A stretch of 64,000 nucleotides of DNA from positions 8,294,408 through 8,358,407 of the forward strand of contig OZ037771.1 in the NCBI GenBank assembly GCA_964035545.1, read 5' to 3'. Below, one piece after another: positions 34,201 through 48,400 of this stretch. The notes under the pieces are model-generated. The model had not been told where the DNA came from, did not search any database, and saw only the letters and a program-made list of their open reading frames with translations. The DNA is from Bugula neritina. Lineage: Eukaryota; Bryozoa; Gymnolaemata; Cheilostomatida; Bugulidae. The position numbers and the translations under genes were made by a program. The stretch's first letter is position 1; every line of letters begins with the position of its first letter.

Positions 34201-37200
34201 GGATCCAAACAGTGATGGCTGAAAACAATCACCGAACAGGTATAAATGAAAATGAATATAAACAAAAAAAACCTAGCAAAATAAATTGATTAATAGTTTA
34301 TAAATAATTAAATATTGTAATTCAACATGTTTAGTGCTCGTTATGCAGCACAGCATGGAATAAGCCGGATAGAATATATGTGGATGTGTATCTAGTGGAA
34401 GAAGTTAGAGGGGATGGGAGAACATGGTTTACAATGAAACTAAATGTTTTTTCATTTCACAGCTATAACATTTAAGTTTTAAAAAAGAAAACAAATTTAC
34501 ACAACTTTTTTCAATCACAAAAAGATTTTAATTAAATTATGATGGAAGTAAATTTTATAACCCATTAGCAAATTTTGAAACATATTATTTATAGATGTGA
34601 AAATTCTGCTGGCTATCTAGACAACTGAGTGGCAATATTTCTTCCAATCAAATTAGTTTAGCATTTGCTTCACTTTCCAACTTTCTCCTAACTGATGGTA
34701 AAGTAGGCAATGCGTAAAGACTCATCTTTGTCAAAAATAAAACATTAGATACAACTTAGTAAGGGTTATACACTATACTGAACTATAGTCTTGTATAATA
34801 AAAAGTGTTATCTCTAAGAATATTCTAGACTTAGTTTTTTTTGCTGTTATGTGTTTGCAGTTACACAACCAACTGTAATAACATAACTATGCATTCGGTA
34901 TTGCATTCTGTTAAAATCAGAAACTCTCAGCCTAAAGTGCAGCTTATTGCCTCTATTTGCAAGACTGCATGTTTACATTGTCAACTTTAGCAATTTGGGG
35001 ATGTCTTGTAAATTAATGCCAAAGAAATTAGATACAACATACTTATTAAAACATTGCAATAACTTTCTAGGCTCATCATTATGTATTTAATCAAATTATT
35101 ATCAAAACATTAAATCCTGTTCCTGAGCTGCTTTTATTTACAATAATGGCTATATTCTGGGTTATGTAGATAAGTGAGGCCTTTTTGCTTGTTAATTTTT
35201 ACACTAAAATAGTTTGTAGAGCCTCCAATCACTGGAGAGAACATTCAAAACATTCTGCATAGCCTATATTACAGACAGTATCCACATAAGTAACAGGCAA
35301 GCATCTGCAAGCACCTGTTGCTGTAGAGACAACCATAACTACCGACAGAGCATACAAAGAGAAGCTGAAAGTAAACAGCTCAAGAGTGGCGATGAAACCA
35401 TCTAGCAAAACAAACCTGCGTGACGGTGAAAGTCAGCGAGTCAGATGCTGTGTCTCTGTCTCGGGCAGTCAGCTGACTTGGGGTTATATAAGTTGACCCT
35501 TTTTCTCTCAATCTGATTGGCTGAATCATGAGAATCGGTAGTTGATTGTCGGCTGGTATAATGGAGATGCTGAATGCCCGGTGAAGTGGGTTGAAGCCAT
35601 CAGTTACCTTCAGGGCAGATAAAAACAACAACCATTTGAAGAAGAACGTCATAACTTACTACAGCAATTTGTATTAATAGATTGATTAAGTTGATTCTTT
35701 TTTGTAGAGAAACAGCTTCTGCAGAGACAGATGTTTTGCTTCAATAAAATATTACAATTGCTTTACCTTTGCCAGTTACATGTGATGATTTATGCTGTAC
35801 ATTGAGCACAGAAATACCTCAAATTCGAAGGCATCAGAAGCCTGGCGACTAGAGCCAGTGTGTGTATACTGAACTCTGCCAGCCACCAGGTCTATCTGAG
35901 TGAAGGTGCTAATCTTTCTCCCGGGACTTGTGATGAGTTCTAGACGACCGTTTTGTGGCTGTGCGGTTACAGTGAAAGTGATAGACTCGGCGCTGGATTT
36001 GTCATCCCATGCACTCAACATGTCAGTGGTCAGAATAACACTACAATAACAAAGTGTGACACAAAATATAACTGTTTATATAGATACACTAATTAGGGAG
36101 CAGCCGTGGTCTATGGGTTAGAGCTTTACCAAGTAAGCACAAAGTCATGGGTTCGAGCCTGGACAAAGGCCATTGGTGATGTTAGGAAGAGCATCCAGTC
36201 ATAATTGCTCCTGTGCCTCATCTGAATAAGCCCTTAACCCGATTTAACAAAAACCCTTTTCATCAGGGGTTCTTACAGGGATGTTGACTATAAACTTGTG
36301 TGAGTTTTACATAGATACAATAACTAGACACACAGTGAGGATGTGGAAGCCCTAACATCTAGCATATTAGTAAATACAGTTAACCACAGTATATACTGTG
36401 CTACAGACTAGTAGACTATGGACTAAGTTTTTAGTCTGTACCTCTGATTAGTAGGGAGCTCTACCCCCCTGTTCACCACATCCGGATACACCATGTCCAG
36501 TGGTTCTACACTAATATAAAATCTCTGGTTTATCTGGGAGTTTCTCTGTCTATCACTGATGTCTAGTTTTATCACATCTCTGACACCATATCTTCCATTG
36601 TGAACATATCTGCAAGAGGCACAGAGTTGTCATTATCATCCCAATATAAACTATACACTACAGTATATATTATATGACAGTATGTGCTACAAGATATACT
36701 TCAATATATGCTGCAATAATATATACTACAGTATATATTATTTTTTAGTATATACTGCAGTGTTTACTAGCAAATAATGGCCTAATTAGACTAATTGACT
36801 TCAAACAATTCAACACTAGCCACTAATCACTAATTTAAATATTTTATCCCTTTAGTTAGAGCAAATAATTACTACTACATTGATCCCAATTATAACCACA
36901 TCAACACTAAATGCAGTGATTACCAAGTATCTCCCCTTCCACAATTGTGGCAGTACAACTATATATCATCTGAAATGGTTTTGGGGTGAAGTTATTAAAT
37001 TTTAAGAACTGGCTTAGCACTAGACTGCATACTAAAATAGTATATAAATATTACAGTACACATTACAGTACATACTACAGCATACAATACATAATGCAGC
37101 ACACATTACAGCATACACTACAGTGCACATACAGTACACACTATAGTACATATTACAGTACACACTACCGTACATACTACAATACACACTAAAATGTACA

Positions 37201-40200
37201 CTACAGTACACACTACAGTACATACTACAGTACACACTACAGTGTACACATTACAGTATACACTATAGTACACACTACAGTATACACTACAGTATACACT
37301 ACAGCACATACCACAGTACCCACATACTAATTACCTAATTATATTATCGTCAATTTCCCATTGCTGGAATGTCATGTGACGAGTTATGTTGTCCCAGCTG
37401 TGACCGAGTTGATCCACTCGTCTTTGTAGAAATCCAAACACTGGCTGCTGACGTATTCTGAAGGAAATGTTTCCTGCAGCAATATTATCAAAGCAAATTA
37501 AAGAATAAATATGGATAATAATTGTGTCAAAATAACATGAAACTAGTTTTCACAATCGCTAGCCGAAACATATTTGTATACTTAATAGCAGTCTAGACTG
37601 AAAAAGTTGGCTGATACTAATAGACACAGAGAACTTATGTAAGTAGAACCAAATGTAGGTCATTGGTTGTAAATAAGAGAACAGAAGTAATATACAATAT
37701 ATCTTGTTTTACACAGGAATAACTTTAGTTATAGGTTTAGGTTCAAATTACAACAGTTATACTACCATTAGGGGAGTCCAGATCTTCAGCCCGCAGTTCT
37801 GTGTTGGTAATGTACTTCCACTCGGGTCTCTCTGCCTCTACTGCAGCTTCAATGTATAGACCAGTGTTGACGTGTAGCTGTGGAACCTCGTCATCTACAG
37901 CTATCACTTGTATGGGGATCTAAACAGCGTGCCACATCATGCATTACTTGTGCATCACATAAATTATTACATTTCATCACAGAACTTTCAACTGAATGCA
38001 TCTTGTTCAGAGGAGTTAATACAAGCACATGTATCTTTCTGAGTTAAGTATAAACTGTAGCAGCTTATTCCATGCTATTCACAATGTAACACTATCCATT
38101 CTGAAAGTCGCACTTCAGGCAGTATATTACCCCATATTGATGTGGTATTCATTAAGAAAATTAGAGAACTTAGGCTATCTCCACTACTGCTCCTAAATGA
38201 TACTGATCACATTACATTGCATTATGAATGACATGCATATAATATCAACTCCTGCACATCTGCAACTCCCATAACCTCAAATTGACAATCTAAGAGTCTA
38301 GTCTGAATAATATTTTACCAGCTGTTGCTTACCTTCTTAGTAGCTGTGTGCTTGCCATCAGTCACTTGTAGGACAAGGGAGTCGTTGGTAGTCTCAGTCC
38401 CACTGTGTTTGTACGATATCTTGGACATCAGTCTAATGTCATTGAAGTTGAACTCAGTAACCTCCCGGGCACCCACAGTCGTTGACTCCAAAATCTTGCC
38501 ATTCACTGGTTGTGTGAGAATCTGCAGACATGAATAAATTGCTGGTTAAAGTTGAAGGTTGCAGAGCAATACTCACAGAAAAACATTTGCGCCTCATATT
38601 AAAACAAAACCAGTACTGAAATGTAGCCTTTGACTTTGCTACGTTGTTGGTATTTTAGCTGCAATAAAATTACTGTAATATTAATTGAAAACAGAGTGGG
38701 TATATTTGTCAAAACCTCTAATTTTAATCATTTTTAAATTTATTTGGTAAAACATTATGTAATATATTCTATGATAGGTTTTGGGGTTGAGCTTTTCACA
38801 TGCTATTCGCTCCTAGTAGCTAATTTCCACTTTATTCAGATGTAATTGTGCATTTCTGCAACACCATTTCACTTGGGATTCAACAAAAACTGTATTTTGA
38901 TTATGTTTATTATAACATTCAATCAATCAATCAATCAATATAAATTGATCATAAAAACAAAATTTTTTAAAGCATTTTTTTAACATAAAAGAAATATTGT
39001 AGTTTAAATGCTTAAAATTCTAGGACCTAGGTTATAATAATCCTGCCCTTAAGCTGCAAGATGTTTAGACCTACGATAGAGCCAAGTGAGGTGATAACTC
39101 TACAGAGGGGTGAAGATGTAGAGTCATTACTACTTACTTCAAGCAGTATTAGGATCTGTTCACATTACAGGTGTTTACCTCAACAATGTTTTGAAAACAG
39201 GTAACATTTTAACACCTGTATAGTTCACAGGTTGAAAACTTTCTGAATAATCAAGCAGTTTTCCAGAATCATACTATTTTTGTTGGTTGAAGAGTTTGGA
39301 TTTTTCTGTACTTCCATTTAGAAAGGTAAATTCCTTGACATGAATCAATATAAACATATGAAGTACCACAAAATGGATTAAAAAAATACCAACTTTTTTC
39401 GGCAAGATATATTCAAGTTTGAAGCATCACGGCCACATTATGTTTTTATCACCATTCCATTTTTGTGACAGTTGATTTTAACAGAAGTATTTTTTGTGAA
39501 ACTTTGCCAATGTAGGCAAGTTTCTAATGTAGATATTGGCATATAGAAAGTTATAGTAGTAGCTGCCACATTTTATCACATTCTGCAGGAAGTAACGCTG
39601 CATAATCAACAGGATGCAATAATATTTTGGCTACACCCCAGTCTTGCTAATTTTAAAACATTGCCAAATGAAATATGAAAAAGAATATTTTTCCAAGTTA
39701 TTATGAGGTTTGCATACACTTCTTGGCATCTAGGCATCTCTCCTGTTGTATGATGAAAAGATAATAAATATATTAACATCTCTACAGCACCAACACCGTG
39801 TAGTCTAACTGTTGCTAGACTTTAAATCTTATTGATTAATATATCTAATATTCAATGTAGTCATTTATGTTTCAGAGAAAAGGCTTTTGCATAGGACTGT
39901 GTGAATTTTCTGATCATCAAAAATCAGTTTAGAGCAATCTAAGACAAGATGAAGAAATAAATGTTTACATTGTTCATTGGAGAGAGTAGTTAAGTCACCT
40001 TAAATTTTCAACTCAAATAAAATTATATGACACAATACACCTCAGTTTGCCAAAATAAATAAAAAAAAAGAAAATAAAAAATAAATAAGATAGAATGATT
40101 TATGAATTATACACAATCAAATTTCAGCAACATTTTCTAAAACACAAGAATAAAAGGTTTTAGTGATAAACTCTGTTGCAAATGTACTTATATATCTAAA

Positions 40201-43200
40201 TATTAGAAACCTAAATTGAATTATGTGTGTGTGCATGTGTGTCTACATACATGCATATATGTATGTATGTAAATAATTATAATTACAAAAATTAAATTAT
40301 CTAATGTTTTTTAAAACAACTAAATTATGTGCCAAGGAATTTAAAAATTTGATAAATTTTGTAAAAACTTGGGTTTCAATACCTAATAATCTATCTAGTA
40401 TATAATTGAATATTCAATTTACTTTTCTTTAATAAAATAAACCAATAATTTAATATTAAACAGTAAACAAGTATTCTATTTTGTTGTTTTAGTAAGTGCA
40501 AAGCTTGATTCCTGGTATTTTAAGGCTTTAAAGGAACTATATCAATTGAATGACATCATATATATGTCCTCTCCAAGTACAGCTTGCACTAGTGATGGTA
40601 CATTAGCATTTTGTTTATTTCTCTAGAAATTTAAATGTATGCATGTAACCCAGTGCTATTTATTCCCCTGTGACGTGACGCACTAGATGTTGTAGATACT
40701 TCATAATTTAATTTGTATTCTAGGTATTGTATAATTTATACAACATTATGCATATATTGTATTCAGTACATATACTATTGGGTTTACCATATAATGTTGT
40801 ACATACTACATACTGAGTATAACATGTATACTATTGTAGGTGTATGGCACCATAATTATTGTAGATATTTTCAATCTATAAACTGGAGTCAATTTAAATG
40901 GAAGTATTTCTCTAGGCAACAGTTAGATTAAAATATCAGGTCATACCTGTTTTGTATCTTTCCTTTATAAACATAAAACTGGCAATAACTAATAATGTTT
41001 TACTCTAATCTATTTTGAAACAGAGATGTTAGAGCAAAGGTGTCTAACTTTTTCAGAGTGAGGGCCACTGAAAGGGAGTATCTTGGTGGCGAGGACCGCA
41101 TTACAAACTTTAGCATGTACTGGGGGTGGGGGGGGGACAGCGTCAGTATTTTTCCAACTACTTTTTTATTCCAAAACTTTATGAATCGTTACACAATTAA
41201 GTGCCCATAGTTACTATAGGCTGCATATTTTGTAGCATGTGTATAAATAAAGCATTTGAAAGAAGTTTGTTTTTCTTCAATTCACTGCATACCTATATAT
41301 GTGAAAAATAATCTTAGCTTTATGCCTTGGAGGGTCACATAAATGTAGGCTGGAGACCACATCCGGCCCTAGGACCGCCTGTTGGACAGTCCTGGGGCCG
41401 CCTGTTGGCCAGTCCTGGGGCCGCCTGTTGCACAGCCCTGCATTAGAGTATAAAACAGTTTGGTGGGTCATTCTTCCATCCCAACCAGTAGCAGCAAGGA
41501 GCCATCACAAACAGCTCTATGAAACACTATAACTATTTCAAAAGTTAGAATATCGTTCATCACACAGTCGCGATGCCAGCTAAATTTAATAATAAACATG
41601 GAAAAGCTAGAAATGAATTTTACTATTTCAGTTTTACATAATGGATGCAGGGAATTTTTCTCTAAAAATTGGTCATGTGAAACTTTTTACAGAATTTATT
41701 GAAATATTAGCATGTGTGCTACTGCTCAAATAACACATACACAATATAGTTGAAATTTCATGTAACATCATAATTACATCCAACATTGTTATGATACTGT
41801 GCACTTGATGATTTGGTTGAAATATGTGAAGATATTGTGGACACAACTCTTAATAAAAAATTTGATGGCCATGGGAATAAGTTGTAAATGAAAAGCTGTA
41901 TATTATTACACAATGTTACTTTATCACCATGTTTCCATGAATAAAATGGAAAATCCCATCGCATAATGCAAAGGATGGGAATGTAGTGGTAGTGTATAAA
42001 AGCTGCATAAGTATCCCACTTCAAATTTGATATAGAACATTCCAGTGACTTTGAATATTGAGTGAGAATTGCACTTACCAAGTTGGGCAAACATAGTTTT
42101 AGTCAAAATCACATAAGGAACAATAGTACACTAATTATAACTTATTACTGCTATGTGTGTAGTAATTAACAACAGATCTATTGAGGAATGGATTGGAGAT
42201 GATGCTTCAGCTTGACGGGCTATTGGGCAATCACTGCCAATCACATTGCCATCCTTATCGTGGGGCATACATAAGGAGCTCTAACTTCAGGATCTAATTA
42301 TCTTACAACTGGCAGCAGTTAAAGCAGCAACCTAAATACATAATGCAGAATTTCTGTGTTCGGATTTTATTTCTGTTAGCTATTATAAAAGGTTAACACT
42401 TTTAGTAGCAAACATGTTACTCATTGCTCAAATACACATGCTGTTTAAAGTTTTGTACAGCTGAATGAGGTTATACTGAAACTGCTTTATTGTAGAGAGC
42501 AGACAAGTACAATGCTACAACTGTTATACTAATAGAGACTCAAAGTCTGGCTTGGACAGGGACACAAAATGCCGACATGCGGTAAGTGTATGTGAGCCAT
42601 AAGGTAAGTACATGACAGCAATAGTGTAAGTACATAGCAACAATAGTGTAAGTAGATGGCAACAATAGTGTAAGTACATAGCAACAATAGGGTAAGTAGA
42701 TGGCAACAATAGGGTAAGTAGATGGCAACAATAGGGTAAGTACATAGCAACAATAGGGTAAGTACATAGCAACAATAGGGTAAGTACATAGCAACAATAG
42801 GGTAAGTACATAGCAACAATAGTGTGAGTACATAGCAACAATAGTGTAAGTACATAGCAACAATAGGGTAAGTAGATGGCAACAATAGGTAAGTAGATAA
42901 TTTGTCTGTTGCAGCTGCAACACTTTGCCATGTCGAAGTACTTTTAAGGACACTGGATACTGGATGGTGAAATGATATACAGAGTTATAGTTGCACTGAT
43001 AGTAGTCACTAGTGTATTCAATAGAGCATGCAGTATTGTGTGCTGATCAATGCAATTAATCAATAGGTTATACCAAAGTGCAAACATCTGAGGCACTAAG
43101 AGGTATAATAATGGTTATATAATACACATAATACATTTTATATTATATTATTAACTATATGTTACACATAACATAATATATCTTATATTATAAACTATAT

Positions 43201-44468
43201 ATTACCCACAACATACTTTATATTATATTATAAACTACATATTACACACAGTATAATACATTATACTCATTTATTTATTAAAATTAGGTTTTAACTGCTT
43301 TCTCGTTATTTACTGGGATCAGGGGTCAATAAAAATTCGCAACTGTCCGGGAAAAACGACGCACTGTGCAGAAATTACAACATGGCACAGAGCAGACTCC
43401 CCACCTGATATTGAAAGGTGAGATTCACATGCTCTATTAGATTATATATTACCTGGTGTTACCAAGCTATGCTCTGGTACTCTATTATATTATTCCTTTT
43501 TATTCCTAGCAAACCTTCTTACTATATTATTACATTATATGTAGTATTTAATATATCGTATATCTATCACACTACAAATAAGATAATTTAACATATTACG
43601 AACACGTACATATAGCTCATTGCATCACAGGTTTGTGTTATTGTGCTGCAAACCTACAAATATTAGCTTGTAATGTATAGTACACTGCATGTAATACTAA
43701 TTGTAATTTGTAGCTGTAACATACCACACTTGTAAACTGAGCTAATTAATTAGTATAAGTACTATGGTAATATAATCTGGCATACTGAAAATACACAACA
43801 CTGCTACAGTAAAGCTCCATGTCATAAACCTACATATGACACATAAACATGACACATAGAGTATGACACATACAGTATGACACATAGAATATGACACATA
43901 CAGTATGACACATGAGTATGACACATACAGTATGACACATATAGTATGACACATACAGTATGACACATATAGTATGACACATACAGTATGACACAGGATT
44001 GCTGCAGTAAAGCTACATATAATTATCTTCTAGAGAATGTGCTGATCCCTCTGCTCAAACAGTTGAATGTAAAAACCTTCAGTTAATAACTGGCAACACT
44101 ACAATGTGTTACTGCAACACATCTCTGTGTAACATAGACTTGAGGCCCACCACTCCGTCTACTGCTGCAGAGGTTAATCAGAGCACAGTGTTCAACCCAA
44201 TGATCTGGAGCACTACGTTTAGCGGGTCAACGACTCTTGCATCTTTTGCTAGTCTCTATGTTTCTATATTTGTTTATTGTATTCAGTATTTATTAGTTCT
44301 TTAAGCAAGTGATTAATTATTGATGTATATTGTGCATTACCAAAACATAGTTATATACTTTTATGAATTTATTATAGCCTACATTTAGGCTACGAGCACT
44401 CATGCATACATATGTAAGTGTGTGTGTTTGCGCCGTGTTTGTGTGTGTGTGCGTGTGTGCGCGAGTGC

Positions 44469-44548
<80 letters not shown>

Positions 44549-45376
44549 GCATATATATACATATATATATTTTTTATATATATTTTATATATATATATCT
44601 ATATATATATATTATATAATTATATATATAATGTATATATATGTAAATGTATATACAAATGTGTATATATAAAGTATCATTAAATGGGTACAATATGAAA
44701 ACTTATTTTTCACATTTGAAAATTAAATCCAGGTGTAGTTGTTTGTCACTAATATAATTTAGTGTTGGAATCACATTTTAAGATTCACAAAAAGTAATTT
44801 CACAATGCCTTAAATACAAAAGTGTCTACAAGAACTAAAGCTCAAGTAACAAAACAACACTATGATAGTGGTGAGTTAAAACCAAAGTGTGAGATATAAT
44901 ATGCAGGTACATCCCAGCTTGTAGTCTGCAGGTATAATATTATCATAAATAGCAAAGTAGCTAAATATTCAGATATATCTATAAACAGTGACTTTGGTAA
45001 GCAACTGCTAACTGTTACTAATTACTGCAAGCTCTTACTTTCTTAGTTTAATGTATATCTGTTAACTATTAAGGAATAGCTTCAACTTAAAACAATTTAA
45101 TTTCTCACAGAAAGAATAGCATAACACGGTGAATGTTGAAAAATAGCTTGATGCAGCACAAATTGTGTTGCCATTGAGTGCAGTGGTTGGGGGTTTGGAA
45201 TTCGGACAATGACATGTATACAAACATTGCACTCAGTGACTCCACACTTTGTGCTGCACCCAGCGATCCCTTTGCCGCTGATGAGCTAGCATTACATTTC
45301 AAGCCTACAGTGGTTTTCTAAATAAGCTTATGTTCACTACGAGGTGTAGTTTTAATTTGCACACTGAAAGAAGATT

Positions 45377-45467
<91 letters not shown>

Positions 45468-48400
45468 GGTGAGCAACCAGGACAATATAGAAGCATGTGA
45501 GACTGCATAACCCAAGTGCACCTAGTATTCGTCATATTTGCAACATTAAAACGAGACTGTGTATAGACAAATTTTAGATAATTCACTCAAGTAAAGCATA
45601 AAATTTAAAAAATTGTTAATAAAATCAAATACAAATAATTTGAGTGTCACGCTGCACTGTATATTAACACACCACTATGTGTCAACTCATACTAGCAGCT
45701 TAGCATAAAATCTAACTAGCATTTTACATGCACTATAAGTTCTCACCTGTCCCTAACTTTTTTCAAAACCTTCTTTAAGTTAATAGGTCTAAACTGAATT
45801 GAGGCTGAGCCATGTTACACAACCAGGTCTAAAGTTGAGTTTATACCTCTACTGAGAAAAGTTCCGAGTTTCAGTTAATTTTACTCGTCCGAGTGCCTCT
45901 TTATAGTTTTACTGAAAATCGCTAAAGTAATATTGATTCAGAAGCTCACTTTCTCGTTGTAAAATATGACTCGCTTATTTGCTATTTGATGCCCTTTGAA
46001 AACGTAGTAGATTAGTAAAGTTGACAGCATAAAAGCGATAATTGAGAAAGCTTAGCCGCTATAATTTTTAACAAATAAGTACGTCATCTAGTCGCCAAAG
46101 TCACAATCAAATATCGATATTTATAAGAAGTTATAATTCCTTTTGATTATTATTCTGAAATCGGTTGATTAGGTTATCACGGTACACAAATTTCGACAAG
46201 TGGCTCTTACAATGCAATGCAACTCGGTGAAATTTCAACTCGGCCAAATTAAATTTTTGACTGAAAAACGTGAAGGTATAAATGCAACTTAATAATTCCT
46301 AAAAAGAGCCTAGTTACAAGACCCACAAATCACTTACTTTGAACTTCAAGTGATCCTGGGGAAAATCATGGTCTATCACATTGAGGATGGGTAGATCTAT
46401 AAGCAGGAAACGCCCCTCCTCCACAACAAAATCATTAACAAAGATTCTGGGCTTCTCATCATTGACCGGTATAATGTCTATGTTGAATATAAGTCCCTGG
46501 CTGTCGGTATTGATACCATCTGAGCAAGATATGTGAAATGAGTCACTCGCTGGCTCCACCCCTAAAACAGATTACATCAAAAAGACCTTCACAGCTGCCA
46601 TGTTGTGGTTACTGAGCCAACACTTGCTCAGTTGCAGGTTCTGTATTATTTCAACAATTGGATTGTGTACTGGTAGACTTTGCATGAAACTTGAAAAATA
46701 TAACAAACAGAACATTGGCATACGCAGCTATACCTGATCATAAAATTAAATTAAGAGCCAACAGGGAATTACTTTCTCTTGTATACTATTTCCCAGCAGT
46801 AAAAAAAACAAGTAGAAAAAAGGGAAGACGGAGGGAATAAGTAAGACATTTGAGCAGGCTATGAGTCATGGCCCAGTCACTTGGAGACAAAATGTTAGAC
46901 GCAACGGCAATGTGACCTTGACTTTAGGCTACACAATGATCTCTTCAGCTATCACAGCTCATACCTTCATAAATACTTTGCTTGTAATTCACATTTCCCT
47001 TGTTGATATCTAACAACTTGAACGCCGTGATTGGCTGACCAGTACGTGGATACTCCGAGCCAGGTGCAGGGGATGATAATTCCAAGTAGCCATACTGTGG
47101 CTGTATGGTGATGCTGCAGACAACGTCCTCTGACGCACTGTCTACGTCTATGATTTGTAAGTTAGAAGGAAGTATTGTAGCCGCACCGCCTTCAACTACC
47201 TCAAAGCTAGAGCCAAGAGAAAGTACTGGAGGTGTGTTGTCTACAGGCAATATGGATACCTGCAACATGACATCACTCTTCTTATTCTCAGACTATTCTT
47301 AAATTTACTATCAGTTAATCATAAAGCTGCAATGCAATGAAATTAATATGCTAGTAACAAAATTCTCAATCTTCTTTCTCAAGAACCCGTATAGAACAGT
47401 TGTATCATAAATAGAACCTTATCCATATACATTATTAAATTGTTATAAAGTTAACTAAAGTTCATGTCTTGCTATACTTAATAGTTATAATTAGTAGATC
47501 TATGTGAATCACGCATTTCCTTATTATTGTCATAGTCAGCATCTATATATAATGCTTGTGTAGTTCTTGCTAAACAGTTAGTTAGTTGCTAGATTCCAAA
47601 GTGTTATTATCATTTTATATTCATAGTAGTTGTACCAAATAAATACACAATGTAATACATTACAAGTCAGCACCATCTTATCACATACCATTATAACATA
47701 AATAAAGGAAAGCAAGACAGTCCAAATGGCAAGTAACACCAATAAGCCATTAGAACGGCCTTTAGCTGTCACAATATATTGTTGTCCAGTTATACAGTTT
47801 AAAACACTCATTTGTGTTTTCCTTCTCTTGCTACATTCAAACATTGGCTGCATAGTACCGGCAACTGTTAACCACGGCATGTAATATTTAACTTACATGC
47901 ACCAATATTTCTGAGACTATTTTTCTATTGATGAAGAGTTGTCCCTCACTGACAGTTAGATTAAAAGTATCATACAAGGGCTCGGCCCCTATTTCAACTT
48001 GTAACGGCGAATAGGAAACTGTGTCATTTTTCAAGTTTTCTAGTGTGAAACTTTGGGGTGAAACAACTCCTAAAACATGTAACAGAACCCATCATAAGCA
48101 TGTATGCAGACTATTGTGATTAGATAATTTTAAATTAAGTACATGATTAGGCTAAGTTCTAAAATGATCAGATTTATCACTTCGAAAAAATGCAAGCTTA
48201 GTTCTCTTAAGAAACAAGGAATGATGGTGGCCTGCAATAACCTCGAGAATAATTGCCAAGAGCAGCATCGGCACATGTTATGTTGAAAAAATCATTCCGT
48301 CACCAGTAGTTCTATGCTTTACCTTCACTACTTAACTGTTTCTGAAATGGTATGAAATTGTAATAATAATTTTCAATTTTCAAACAGTAATACTGCAAAC

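Noticed and set aside
42603-42898. CRISPR-like array
   Set aside because: Direct tandem repeats without unique spacers in a spliced eukaryotic genome; a minisatellite, as are 18170 and 57006.
42524-42953. Three minus-strand frames rich in Leu/Tyr/Pro/Cys
   Set aside because: They are translations of the 22-bp array in three frames, which run open because the unit lacks stops on that strand.
44317-44683. Frames encoding Tyr-Ile repeats
   Set aside because: Pure product of the (AT)n microsatellite; the same applies at 45305-45586.
45105-45302. 65-residue minus-strand frame with Ala/Ser-rich start
   Set aside because: No domain recognised and no supported exon borders; possibly a transposon relic but not demonstrable.
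47578-47880. Minus-strand 100-residue frame with a hydrophobic stretch
   Set aside because: It lies in the FREM2-like intron between exons 46965-47259 and 47897-48069, has no splice signals linking it, and no recognisable motif.
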